Assembly (NCBI GenBank): GCA_027576995.1
Contig: JANBQC010000374.1
Coordinates: 12,051 to 27,830 of the forward strand
Length of the DNA stretch: 15,780 nucleotides
DNA from: Dimargaris cristalligena
Taxonomy: Eukaryota; Kickxellomycota; Dimargaritomycetes; Dimargaritales; Dimargaritaceae
Direction of reading: 5' to 3'
Shown: positions 1 through 9,600 of the stretch, in pieces
Layout of the letters: each line of letters begins with the position of its first letter
Position numbering within the stretch: position 1 is the first letter of the stretch
Program-made: the position numbers and the translations under genes
Notes under the pieces: model-generated
Database searches by the model: none
What the model was told of the DNA's origin: nothing
Seen by the model: only the letters and a program-made list of their open reading frames with translations

Positions 1-1073
1 GATGGGGTGGTGGTGGCGGAGGTGTGGAGAGCGTGATAATGATCCACCCCCCCATGCCGCCAGACCTGTGTGCCTGTCTGTCTATTCCTATTGACTCACT
101 ATTAGTGCACCACTATTGATTCGACCGCAAGGTATCCTCCTTCTCCGTGTGTCTCTTACTTAATGACCCGGAGTGATAGGATTGCTCTCACTGCCAGGCG
201 TATTTCCCCTGCCGTCATTTTACCGTACCTGGATTGCCGTTGATTTTTTTCCCTGCTGTATGGCACATTTAGTATGAATGGCTATACCAAAGGATTTGCG
301 CAAGTTAATACACTTACTTCCCTCACCCCCAATTCATCATTTTTTTCGCTAAAAAGATGAACATGGCACCCTCTCAGTGCCATCGTTATCGAAGGGTGTG
401 TGTGGATGATGGGTTGGATAAAACGACACTTGCCAGATGCCGGTGATTTTTATCAGCGGCTGCCGATTTCCGGTGTTGACCAAAGGATAATTGCCGACCA
501 AGGCCCATTGAAACCCTACCATTTTGGCCTGAAGGCATAACGTACGCCGGGGTCCCTTAGCTCTCTATACTTTTCCTTGATCGCATCAAACTAACACCCG
601 CGGTTATATCATTGATGTGTTTATTATTGACCGGTGCTTTTTGAATGGCATCCATATCCCTCTCCCCAACCTGATCTCTTGGCCTTAAATCAACCACCAC
701 CACCACTAGCTGCTGTCCACCCCTTTGGCATCTCGGGACCCTCCCTCCCCTTCTTCTAACCCCCTCCCCAACGTCATCCTCGAAGAACAAAGCTGCAAAA
801 CAGGGGCCAAACACCCTCCTCTCCATCCCACCCCCCCTGTCACCCCGCCTGGCTACTGGCTGTCACCCCCCCCCCCCAATCAAATCCCCTTTAGGACCCG
901 TCCGAAACCTGGGCGTAATCGCACCAACCCCATTTCACGTTTCTCTAATTTCCGACCAACCCCCCGGTTTCGGTAGTCTGAGTGAAAGAAAGAGGGAACA
1001 ATCCACCCCCCCCCACCCTCCCTCTTCTGCTGTCCTCAGCGAGAGACCCTCCCTCCCCCTTTTTTTTGCTCAC
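1..1073. other. Upstream intergenic region, no supported gene
   Basis: No convincing coding sequence is visible; the open frames here are short and translate to proline/arginine low-complexity peptides. From about 690 the plus strand becomes strongly pyrimidine-rich, with C-runs (12 C at 866-877; further runs near 1003-1012) and TCCCT-type tracts up to 1060, as is common in fungal promoters. This is probably the upstream regulatory region of the phospholipase C gene. Confidence 0.6.
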
Positions 1074-1080
1074 TATATAG
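1074..1080 (+). promoter_or_regulatory. Probable TATA box of the phospholipase C gene
   Basis: TATATAG sits directly after a long CT/T tract (1030-1067), an arrangement typical of fungal core promoters. A transcription start about 30 nt downstream (near 1105-1120) would give a leader of several hundred nt, shortened if the proposed 5'-UTR intron is removed. No transcript data are available to confirm this. Confidence 0.45.
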
Positions 1081-1153
1081 CGCGAGTCTTGCTTACATTG
1101 TTTCTGAACCACTTGATTTGGGCGCTCGCTTGGTCATCATCAGCACAATCGGT

Positions 1154-1448
1154 GTAAGTGAGTGGCTCACTTTAATCACCGCTCTACCCGTACTTTTCCT
1201 GAGTGGTCCGTTGCCCCTCTCGTTTTGGTATAAAGACTAGCGTCCAGCCCTGCTTGGTGAGTCCCCTTAACATCTCCTTTTCCCCCCGCACTACACAATC
1301 ATCGTGCAGTGAGCACGCGTGCCTGTGTGCGTGCCCGTGTGTGCACCTCTTTACCTCTCTTTATATACCTTGCGGCTCAACGAAGAATATATATATATCT
1401 AGACTAAGCTATTCATCGATCCTTTGAACTAACTAACTATCTATTTAG
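1154..1448 (+). other. Probable intron in the 5' UTR of the phospholipase C gene
   Basis: A GTAAGT donor starts at 1155 (or GTGTAAGT at 1153). Tandem CTAAC branch-like motifs lie at 1429-1437, followed by a TATTTAG acceptor ending at 1448. No ATG-led coding exon precedes the donor, so this would be a leader intron of about 295 nt. Its removal would also delete one of three AT microsatellites (1387-1398). The exact borders are uncertain; CCAG near 1551 is another possible acceptor. Confidence 0.35.
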
Positions 1449-1461
1449 CTACACTCACATA

Positions 1462-1511
1462 AATATATATATATATATATATAGACAACTCCATATATAT
1501 ATATATATATC
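1462..1511. repeat. Paired (AT)n microsatellites in the leader
   Basis: Two pure AT dinucleotide runs (about 1463-1483 and 1493-1510) are separated by a short unique spacer. Being self-complementary, they could pair with each other or fold alone in the transcript. They lie about 50-130 nt before the candidate start codons, so length changes here would alter the leader rather than the protein. Confidence 0.85.
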
Positions 1512-1643
1512 GATAAACCCGCTGAGTGCTCCGTGTGCATATCCCCGCCAGTCTGAATGTTGTACCGATTTTTCGTCCTCCTCGTCTACCTATTTTCCCA
1601 ACTGGTTTACTTATGCCACACTGGTCTCCCACCGCCACCCGCT

Positions 1644-4355
1644 ATGAGTGTGCTCACGCCAGTGGCCTATCCCATTTTGCCTTCATTTTCCGAGCCGCCC
1701 TCCACCCTTTACATCTCTACTTCCTCGTCTGCTTCTTCTTCCACCGATTTTTCCACCAGCGACATTGTCCGCCGCGGCCTACCCTCTAACATCCCCCCGC
1801 CCCGCAACTCGTGGCGTAAACTCAAGGGGCTTGTGACCGCTAAATTACTGTTCGGACCTAAGCGTCGTCGTTCCAAGGGCAGTCAAGAGTTCTTCCGCCT
1901 TAACCTGGAGAGCCTTCCGCAGGAATCGGTGGTGGTGCCGCCGGTCGCCCACCCCCAGATCTGTTCCGTCGACACCCGCCGGCCCACCCTCGAGTCCAGC
2001 CATTTCTATAAGCTGAGCTCGGGCTGGGACCTCCGTTCGGTCCGGCTCGACTACGCCAGTCACTGTTTCAGCTGGGCCCATCTGGGCCGGTCCCGGAAAG
2101 TCCTGCCCTTTGAGGACATTCTGGGCGTCCGCGTGGGGGAGGAGGTCGACTGGATCCTCACCGAGTTGGATGAGGAAACGGTGGCCTCACCCTACCGCCT
2201 GTGCATTTTTTACCTCGAGCAGGCCCGGCCCCGCAACCTCTGTCTGGCCGTGGACGACATCGTCACCCTCCACGTGTGGTACAATGCCCTCGTGGAGATT
2301 ATCCGCAATCGATCGGACCTAGACACCGCCGAGCTCTACCGCCTCCATGCCCTGGTCTGGACCCAGCGGGCCGCTACCGGGACCGCCGGCCGGGGTACCC
2401 AAATCTTACCGTCTCTCTCCTCCGCCACCTTTGAGTCGGGCATTCCCGAGCTGTGGCCCGTCTTCGAGCACTACTCAACCCTGGTGGATGCCAATAATTC
2501 CACCCGCTACATGCCCATTGATCATTTCCACAAGTTCCTCACCAGCGCCCAGCAGGAAGAAATTACGCTGGAAGCGGCCCACGCTCGGCTAACCCACTTC
2601 GCCGGTCGGCCCTGGCTTTTCTTCCCCGAGTTCAGCGCCTACGTCACCTCGTTCGTCAATGCCATGCGCAATCCGGTGGCTGTGGCCCCCGTCGATGCCA
2701 GCCTACCGCTCTCCCAGTATTTTATCAAGTCCTCCCACAACACCTACCTAACCGGTAACCAATTCTCGAGCAAGTCTTCCATCGACGCCTATATTCTGCC
2801 CCTGTTGGCGGGCTGCCGGTCCGTCGAGATTGACGTGCTGGACTACAAGAACGAACCCTACGTTTACCACGGCTATACCTTTACCAGCCGCATCCCCTTC
2901 AAGCTGGTGCTGCAGGTCATTCGCAAGTACGCCTTCGTCACCTCGGACTTTCCCCTGACCCTTTCCCTCGAGACCCACTGCAAGGCCCCCCAGCAGATCA
3001 AGATGGCCCAGTATATGCGCGATGTCCTGGGTGAGCTCCTGGTCACCGAATCTCTGGATGCGGAGGTTATGGACCTCCCGTCCCCCGAGCAACTGAGCCG
3101 CCGCATTCTAATTAAGAATAAAGCGGCTGCCGCCCACGATCCGAATAGCACCCGCCCGCTCCCCGATGCCGAGCGCCACCACTCGGCCCAATCCAGCAGT
3201 GACGGGACCAACTCCAGCATGCCTGAGGCCAAGGGCGGCCCGAGCAGCAGCATCCTTTCCAAAAAGGTCAAGTTCGTGAGTGACCTGGCCCAGCTGAACG
3301 TCTACCACCAGGGGAGCCGGTTGCCCAAGCTGCCCCGGTCCAGCGACTCCCCGGACCTGGGACCCTTCCAGCCCCATTTTGACCAGATCTTCTCCCTGCC
3401 CGAGAACAAGCTGGCCAGTTACCAAAATGACTTCGACCGCTTGGTGCGCATCACTTCAACCAATATTATCCGCACCTTCCCCAAATACACCCGCGTGTTC
3501 TCCGGTAATTACAACCCCCTATCCTTCTGGGCGGTCGGATCCCAAATGGTGGCCCTGAACTACCAGAGCTTCGACTTTCACACCCAGATGAACCAGGCTC
3601 TGTTCCACCCTGGTAATCGGGCCGGCTATTTGCTGAAACCGGACCACCTTCGTTATCCGACCGAACCCGACCGCTGGGACGGCCCTCCCACAACCACACT
3701 GTCCATCCGGGTGTTGGCCGTTATGCATTTGCCCGAATTTTACGACCGGTCCCAGGACCCCGAACTCCTGGTCGAACATGTCGCCCCGAACCCGGAGACC
3801 CTGGCCCAACTGACCAATCTCGCTGGGACTTCCGACCAGGTGTACGAAAAGCTGGAGCGGATCCACGGCCATGACGTTCGCCTGCACCTCACGTCCTCCA
3901 GCTCCTCGCGCCCCTCCAATACGGACAATTGGGTGACCCCCATGAGCAACCACCCCATTACCCCAGACGATCTGCCCCGGTCAACGGGTCCAGCTGCCAC
4001 TACGTCCGCGCGCCGGCCGTCCCCACGTGGACGGGGGAGCAGCGGTTCAAACTCCCGATTGAGCTCCAGCGATCCAACCATGTTGGACGACATGCGCGTG
4101 GGTGGTACCCCCCTGCAGTTCATTCGCTTCATTGTGCGGGACAAGGACGAGGTTTTGGCATCGGCCACTCTACGGGCGGATACCTTTGAGTGTGGCTACC
4201 GGGTCGTGCCCCTCGAAACCTTCGTGGAGGGCGGGTCCAAATCCGCTAGCGTATTAATTGAAGTGAAGTGTCCCGTGTATTCCGATCATCCACCGGTGAT
4301 CCCTAAGCTAGTATTACAGTCCCCCATGGAAATACCGCCCATCCCCATCGACTAA
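1644..4355 (+). CDS. PLC1: Phosphoinositide-specific phospholipase C (PLC-delta type)
   Basis: The enzyme hydrolyses phosphatidylinositol 4,5-bisphosphate to IP3 and diacylglycerol in Ca2+-dependent membrane signalling. The frame is a single exon of 903 residues. An S/P-rich N-terminus carries a basic patch at 73-78 (KRRRSK). A PH-like region spans about 115-224, an EF-hand-like region about 227-345, the X domain about 357-495, a linker 496-539, the Y domain 540-670 and C2 684-885. Residues corresponding to the PLC-delta1 catalytic set are all present: H365 and N366 (SSHNTYL), E395 and D397 (VEIDVLD), H409 (YHGYTF), E443 (LSLETHC), plus ligand lysines K491/K493. The C2 domain carries a Ser/Pro-rich insertion of about 90 residues (730-823). 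I chose the ATG at 1644 for its G at -3. An in-frame ATG at 1557 would add 29 hydrophobic residues that look like translated pyrimidine-rich leader. An out-of-frame ATG at 1613 leaves the start unsettled. Confidence 0.95.
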   Translation: MSVLTPVAYPILPSFSEPPSTLYISTSSSASSSTDFSTSDIVRRGLPSNIPPPRNSWRKLKGLVTAKLLFGPKRRRSKGSQEFFRLNLESLPQESVVVPPVAHPQICSVDTRRPTLESSHFYKLSSGWDLRSVRLDYASHCFSWAHLGRSRKVLPFEDILGVRVGEEVDWILTELDEETVASPYRLCIFYLEQARPRNLCLAVDDIVTLHVWYNALVEIIRNRSDLDTAELYRLHALVWTQRAATGTAGRGTQILPSLSSATFESGIPELWPVFEHYSTLVDANNSTRYMPIDHFHKFLTSAQQEEITLEAAHARLTHFAGRPWLFFPEFSAYVTSFVNAMRNPVAVAPVDASLPLSQYFIKSSHNTYLTGNQFSSKSSIDAYILPLLAGCRSVEIDVLDYKNEPYVYHGYTFTSRIPFKLVLQVIRKYAFVTSDFPLTLSLETHCKAPQQIKMAQYMRDVLGELLVTESLDAEVMDLPSPEQLSRRILIKNKAAAAHDPNSTRPLPDAERHHSAQSSSDGTNSSMPEAKGGPSSSILSKKVKFVSDLAQLNVYHQGSRLPKLPRSSDSPDLGPFQPHFDQIFSLPENKLASYQNDFDRLVRITSTNIIRTFPKYTRVFSGNYNPLSFWAVGSQMVALNYQSFDFHTQMNQALFHPGNRAGYLLKPDHLRYPTEPDRWDGPPTTTLSIRVLAVMHLPEFYDRSQDPELLVEHVAPNPETLAQLTNLAGTSDQVYEKLERIHGHDVRLHLTSSSSSRPSNTDNWVTPMSNHPITPDDLPRSTGPAATTSARRPSPRGRGSSGSNSRLSSSDPTMLDDMRVGGTPLQFIRFIVRDKDEVLASATLRADTFECGYRVVPLETFVEGGSKSASVLIEVKCPVYSDHPPVIPKLVLQSPMEIPPIPID

Positions 4356-4995
4356 TCCGAGCAGGGGCGCGGGTGCTAAGGAGAGACGGGGATAGTTGGA
4401 ATTGTCACCGGACATCCCTCCCCTTCGTCATTATTGCTTCCTGGTCGTATAGAATCCCATTTGTACACCGTGGTGGTACTACCCCAATCGACTCACGACA
4501 CCTACGGTCCATTACATGACTGTTCGACGCCCATTTGACCTCTTCCGTGCTCTCTCTCTACCTACTCGAGTGGCCGAATCAGGTGTTATCACCCGTTTTG
4601 TTACACGCCCGCATTTTAAATGGGCGACAGTGACTTCCACTTCCGAACAGTCAGGTGACGGTGCTTAATTCGGAATGCGCACCCTTACAGTACCCTCGTA
4701 TGACACGAGCCAGTGGGTAATCCTTTTAGCCCGATCAACCTAACTATATAGTCTTCCATTTAGCTTACTAGCTTTGCCCAAAAACCACCCTTTCCACACT
4801 GTATTTATCCACCACTGGCAACCGCAGTGTAAGCCGACCTTGATTGCACTCTCGTTTCCCCCTCCCCAACATGGATTTTCTTTTTAAAATTTTTGCATCA
4901 ATATTGCCTTAGGCATACCCCTCCTTTTCAATCCCAGTTTCATTTTACCCTCCTAGATTACAGCTATTCCCGCCACTAGAGCACATTCCTTTTAT

Positions 4996-5017
4996 TCTCT
5001 CTCTCTCTCTCTCTCTC
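4996..5017. repeat. (CT)n microsatellite
   Basis: An uninterrupted CT dinucleotide run of about 22 nt in the region downstream of the phospholipase gene. Confidence 0.9.
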
Positions 5018-5680
5018 CTCCCCCACACATTTATTGCATCATTATTACTGTTGGGTTGTGACACCTTCCCAACCATTCGCTTTCATTCCCATTATTTACC
5101 TTACTGTTATCCCCTCCCCTCTCTCTTTAATGCTTTCAGCCTTTTCTTATTAGTACATTCCTGATCTGTTGCTGGTCAACACCCAACATGCCCGATACCC
5201 TGTCCCTCCCTCCACGGCGGCGGCCTGTATGTTGTTGATCCCTTAAAATTTGAGAGTACACCACAGTATATGTGTGTAAATGTCCCTATACTCTCGTCAT
5301 TTCTATATATTTGATTTTGTTTTTTCTTTTTAATTGGTGGCAATATCGACCCTGTCGGTACGACCGGACTAGTATAACATCCATTTCTAGCCCCTTTTCC
5401 ACCTCCTGCACCATTACACTATGTGAATGTTGAAGATCGATCAATAGCCACTCTAGGTCAACGAGGAGGGTATTAGGGACAAAGATAGTGAGTAGGTGTG
5501 TGTGTATATGGTTGCTAGAGGATCAATTTCCCTCCATCTGGCGCCAGTGTCCAATTTTACTTGCCTTTCGGATTGTTGTTTTTTGGTTGTTTGAGTCCCT
5601 GGGCACCTTCCAGCCCAACCCCGTCTGTACGTTAGTGAATTCCGTTTATTTATATTTTAGCCCCCCAAAAAAAGAAAAAT

Positions 5681-5703
5681 TGTGTGTGTGTGTGTGTGTG
5701 TTG
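5681..5703. repeat. (TG)n microsatellite
   Basis: A TG dinucleotide run of more than 20 nt, just after a mixed C/A homopolymer patch (5661-5679). It accounts for the Cys/Val-repeat part of a spurious 90-residue open frame. Confidence 0.9.
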
Positions 5704-5831
5704 TTTCGACCATTTTATACTCTCCTCCCCCCAGTTTTTGAATTGCTAGTAGGGCATTAAGGCTTCATGGTGGGTCAATAAAAGTCGTCCCTTTTTAAAT
5801 TTTTTTGGTTTATTACCAACAACTAGACATA

Positions 5832-5851
5832 CATCTATCTATCTATCTATA
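5832..5851. repeat. (ATCT)n tetranucleotide microsatellite
   Basis: Nearly five tandem ATCT units, followed by ATA-rich sequence. Confidence 0.85.
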
Positions 5852-6233
5852 CAAATATACATATTCGCATCCTATCTATATTCCTCGATTTGCAGAGTAA
5901 TAGTATATTGAAGCAATATTAATAGCTAGGAAGATTAGTTTATTTGGCGGTCACGCAATGATGTGGTTATTAGCGGATTGTTTACTATTGATTATTATCG
6001 GCTGGATAATTTTCAGGTTGACATTGCGACCTGTAACATGCAGTTACGGGGGACAGTATGGCTCGGACATTTATATGATTAGAAAACCCAAGTATTTCCG
6101 ACTGCAAGATATTTTACATATCCGCTAACCCTGACATGTCGGGATGTGATGGCCCACATGGAACCGCGCAGGTTTCAGGTTATAAATAAAAAAACCCAGA
6201 AGGTAAGAGGGGGCATGGATTATAGTATACATA

Positions 6234-6256
6234 CAGCGTTAACTGTGTTAACGCTG
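6234..6256. repeat. Perfect 10-bp hairpin with a 3-nt loop
   Basis: CAGCGTTAAC (6234-6243) is followed by loop TGT and then GTTAACGCTG (6247-6256), a perfect inverted repeat. It is followed at once by a second, imperfect stem-loop (6262-6291). There is no neighbouring T-run on either side that would suggest a bacterial-type terminator. Confidence 0.85.
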
Positions 6257-6261
6257 ATGGA

Positions 6262-6291
6262 AGGGCCTCCACTGTAATGAGCGGTGGCCCT
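6262..6291. repeat. Second adjacent imperfect stem-loop
   Basis: AGGGCC (6262-6267) pairs with GGCCCT (6286-6291). The stem continues as CC/GG and CT/AG after two single mismatches, leaving a six-nt loop. It lies five nt from the perfect hairpin before it. Confidence 0.7.
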
Positions 6292-6490
6292 AACTACTAA
6301 AGCTACCATCTGATATTGTCGTCCGCATTACTATATATATATATTTAAAAAAAAACTGAAAAGAAATAATGGATACAATTAAATGCAGTTGGATAAAAAT
6401 AAATTAAACCAACTAGTACAGCTAACCCATGTCTTTGGAATAGAAAGTATTGAAAAATACAGGCAATTTACCTGCCCGATCAGAGACCTA

Positions 6491-6645
6491 CATTGTTTAT
6501 ATGGGAGAAATTCATTCAGGCTGTATAACAAAAAATCCATTTGATGAGGCAAATACTACTGGTTGAAAATAAACATCCCATCGATTTCCTTATACGCTTA
6601 TCAGGTAAAACCTTATACAATTGAGCTAAACTTCACCCATATTCA
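6491..6645 (+). repeat. Dispersed ~150-bp repeat, copy A
   Basis: This stretch aligns with two copies near 11.9-12.15 kb. Shared landmarks in order are ATATGGGAGA (6499), GCTGTATAACA, GGCAAATACT, GGTTGAAAATAAAC, CTTATACG and finally TTCACCCATATT (6632-6643). By eye the identity to copy C is roughly 70%, with indels in the second half. No coding potential or terminal inverted repeats are visible, so its class is unknown. Confidence 0.75.
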
Positions 6646-7034
6646 ATTGGGGTTCCGACATTCTAAATGGAATTCACCAACTCGGAAGGAATTTGAATTC
6701 AGCCCGTGTATCTGATATAAGCTTGGAGACTATCGGTATGTTAAATGGTCCATAAAGGTATCTAATACATTTTTCTATTTCGGTGCATTTCGCCAGATCG
6801 TCTATACAATCGTGGAACACGGACTATAAGATATATTAATTATAACGACTATAGGAAGGCCCTGAATTTCCATTGAAGAGCTTCAACAGGGGTAGCTTAG
6901 ATAGCCCTATCCGTGGTTGATACTGTCAATTATCTTCAAAAAATAATCATCGTCAAACACCCAGTCAAACTCCTGTACAAATAAGTGTTTGTTTCACTAA
7001 CACAAAATAGTAATCCCGGGAATGGAATGAAGGT

Positions 7035-9028
7035 CTAGAGATTGAGACTCGCGGTGCCCAGTTCATCCTCGTCGGCTTTACTTCGGTCCGAACTAAATTG
7101 GTGGCGACTCAAATTAAGAGGGGCAATTAGATCCAGGTACCAGAAACGGCCCCTACTTCTCAGTTCAAGCAGAATGGCTTCCAGGGACTCATCCGGATAC
7201 CCCTTACCCACCGAATTGGAGCAGGGGGCCGTTTCCGGGCATGTTTGGCTATGGGCGGTTGCTCGCGGGGTATCCAAGACATGAGAAATAAGGGAGTCTA
7301 GGTCCGCGAAACTATGTACACCCTCCTCGTCTTGATGTAATGACAGTAATGCCAGCTTAGAAGAGATCCCCGTCGACTCTTGTGCAGCAGCCTTGCACTG
7401 TCTGTACCAATGTGTCAGTTCTACGGGTACTGCATCAGGTGCTTTGCTAAATGTATCTACATCCAGGCGGGCGTCCTTGTCACCTGGATACAGTTCATGG
7501 CAATAGAACTGGCTGGCCTGCGCCAGCAATTGTTCAATGGCCGTAAGTTCCCGCTGTATTTTGATGGACACGAAGGTCAGGGTGGACGAGGTAAGCCAAT
7601 GGGCATTTGCAAGCAAGAACTGAGCCTTCTTAAATGCCTGAATGGCGAAAAGGGTTAGAATGGCGAGGCCATCCTGGTTCCCAGACTGGGTAGGCGTAGG
7701 GGGTACCGATCCAAAATGGGCCAGACCTTTGGTCAGTAGATCTTCGGGTAGCCGGTAATCCAGTAGAAGCCCGTCGAGTAAGTCGCCCGTCAGCGAAGAT
7801 GCCTCTAAACCACGTTGGAAGAAAGTGTGCTCAGTATTGCCAATCGACTGGGCTGACTGTACATAGAGGTGGTTGACTACACCCATTAAGAAAGTCAATC
7901 CCACCAGGTACCATGCGTGGTGATCATTCTTCCTCAGCGACAGAAATTGTCGAAAATCGGACAAGGCCGCTAGAAGTACGTACATCCCGATATATCGGTT
8001 GGGTTAAATATAATGAAGACAAAAACCATTAAAGGGAGTGGTGGTTAGATGTATATTTGGGATATACTTGATCGATCATTGATAAAATTATGCGTGGCCC
8101 GTTAAATCAAACCCCGGGCTTTATAATCCAACTGTTGGAATACTAACCTGCATAAGATCTTGTGGCAAGGTTGAGGCGTCCCCGAATATAAAACGGCCCT
8201 GGATCCTGGTTGATTGTCTGAGATATAGGGGAGAACCGTAACATCGCAAACATACATAGATAATATTAACACCTACTAGTGATTGGATTGAAACACAAAC
8301 AAATTTGATGTTTAAGATAATTAACGCCGATGGGGTTTAATATAAAAAGTGCATTCCAAAAACTTTATCAAATATACTTACTACACCATCGATCAGCGTC
8401 TTCACGCTCTTAAAATCGCCCATTCTTAGAGCACATTCAGCCGCGGTAAATACCGTGTCAGAGCAAAATACATAATTTCGGCCGTTCGTCGAACCATTCT
8501 CTGCGGCCGATATAAATTCTTTACAAAGGGCGAAGGTTTCTGGGTACCGCTCCTGGTAATATAAATAGTCGATGCATTCCCGAATCTCATTCGGGCCGTG
8601 CTTTTCGGCAAACCAGACGGAGACTGGCTTCTGACCTAACAGCAGTAATCCGTGCTAGTTGATGGATCGGGGTGGTGACAAAAGTAAGTGGTGCCGAATT
8701 GACAAAATTAATTAAATGCGTATTAGTATTGCTTTTCATTGTGTGAATTGCAAGACGATTAGCTAAACCAACTCAGGCACAACACCCGAGCCATTAAAAG
8801 CCTGGGTCAATGATGAATCGAGGGTGGGTATGCTGGACTCGATGGCCATGGGGTGTCATAACTTACTCCGGGGGTTACTTGTTTAGCTTCGTACATATCC
8901 AACTGCGGTTGGAGGTTAAACTTCAGACGTTCGGCCTGGCGGTCAACCGAATCCCCAAACAACTCCAAGTCGTCCTCATCGTCCGAGCCACCGAACTGGA
9001 AAATGCCGTGGGATTCATTGGCGTCCAT
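7035..9028 (-). CDS. Unrecognised TPR-containing protein, four exons
   Basis: Spliced minus-strand gene: exons 9028-8867, 8630-8382, 8217-8148 and 7969-7035, joined in frame to 471 residues; the last junction splits an Ala codon (g|cg). Donors are GTAAGT, GTAAGT and GTTAGT; acceptors are TCAG, TCAG and CTAG. The start at 9028 (MDANESHG) precedes an acidic stretch (residues 15-21, rich in D/E). Residues about 80-137 look helical. A good TPR signature lies at 143-176 (G150, A162, F166) and a second A-helix starts at W180-G184. The rest, 188-471, is probably helical and ends in a charged tail. No signal peptide, convincing membrane span or catalytic motif is visible. A scaffold or adaptor role is only an inference from the TPR fold. 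The frame stays open upstream to 9199, so a longer N-terminus is possible. The gene is divergent to TRM11. Confidence 0.75.
7970..8147 (-). other. Intron 3 of the TPR-protein gene
   Basis: Donor GTTAGT (8147) and acceptor CTAG (ending 7970), 178 nt, phase 1. Its removal joins g|cg into an alanine codon and fuses the two halves of a TPR hairpin, which supports the borders. A CTAAC branch-like motif is present on the minus strand near 8050. Confidence 0.7.
8218..8381 (-). other. Intron 2 of the TPR-protein gene
   Basis: Donor GTAAGT (8381) and acceptor CTCAG (ending 8218), 164 nt, phase 0. Removal joins a short 70-nt exon that completes the first TPR helix region. Confidence 0.65.
8631..8866 (-). 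other. Intron 1 of the TPR-protein gene
   Basis: Donor GTAAGT (8866) and acceptor GTCAG (ending 8631), 236 nt, phase 0. A second possible donor, GTAACC, lies 12 nt upstream in the exon and would keep the frame. The nearby TTAG acceptor would break the frame. Confidence 0.65.
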
Positions 9029-9600
9029 GGGAAAAGTCAGAAAGAGCCGTTGGCTATACTCCTTGGGTAAGTTGTGGTATACCCTAACTTCTCGACAAGC
9101 GGAGGAAATGGGTGCTATTACGTTTGAGAATAAAGAGTAGTATGGGCAGTCGTGAGGGCAGTTAAAGCTGGTTTGGCCCGGTGAATTCGCGACTTGCAAA
9201 TAAAAAGCAGAGGTGAGACAGACTGGATGCTATTTTCAAATAAATGTATGCAATGGGTAGGGCGGATAAATGAGAGGGAAGGTCACAGTAGTTGCCTTGG
9301 CTTTGAGAAAGTCGGCAAACTAGGCTGGCTTATTCATTGCCAGTGGGGAAAAAAATCGGTCGCGAGGTATGTGCACCCGAGGATACCTCTAAATAATTTA
9401 TAGAGGAGAGGGAGGAAGGAAACCCTTTAACGAGCTTTAGCCCATGTACTGGTGTAACCTACGATCAGCCTCGTCCTTCCCCACCCATCCCCCAGTTCTT
9501 TATCGACTTCGCCCTCCTTTTTAGCTGCTACCGTTTGGTTTTATTTTCCTTAAATAAACGTTATACTTTTTACGCGTATTATATAACTCCCTCCGGTGCC
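9029..9600. promoter_or_regulatory. Divergent promoter region between the TPR gene and TRM11
   Basis: The two start codons face away from each other, 572 bp apart. Close to TRM11 the plus strand has a pyrimidine-rich block (9470-9540) and then an AT-rich stretch. On the other side the minus strand before 9028 is also pyrimidine-rich. No clear TATA box is visible on either strand, and an open minus frame covers 9029-9199. Shared control is an inference from the geometry alone. Confidence 0.5.

Larger units (their letters stand above)
4356..7034. other. Gene-free intergenic region between PLC1 and the TPR gene
   Basis: About 2.7 kb without a supportable gene. The first part is CT-rich and must contain the 3' UTR of the phospholipase gene; the rest is AT-rich. 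The two flanking genes converge here, so both 3' ends fall in this stretch. An AATAAA at 5778-5783 (+) followed by a T-rich tract could end a transcript, but it lies 1.4 kb beyond the phospholipase stop. The stretch also holds microsatellites, a pair of hairpins and one copy of a dispersed repeat, listed separately. Confidence 0.7.

Noticed and set aside
1..36. Possible 3' end of a coding frame (12 codons to TGA at 34)
   Set aside because: GC-rich GTG/GCG codons followed by TGA and TAA could end a gene from the left, but 36 nt of repetitive sequence is not enough support.
725..976. Proline-rich open frame (+)
   Set aside because: It is a translation of pyrimidine-rich promoter DNA with poly-C; it has no domain.
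2748..4189. Several 100-144 codon frames overlapping the PLC gene
   Set aside because: They are antisense or shifted shadows caused by the high GC3 of the phospholipase coding sequence.
5488..5760. Open frame of 90 codons (+)
   Set aside because: Its middle is the translation of the TG microsatellite and a C/A homopolymer; no promoter or homology is seen.
8426..8611. Minus-strand open frame of 61 codons
   Set aside because: It is a shadow frame of exon 2 of the TPR gene. The real frame (KPVSVWFAEK...) joins its neighbours through consensus splice sites.
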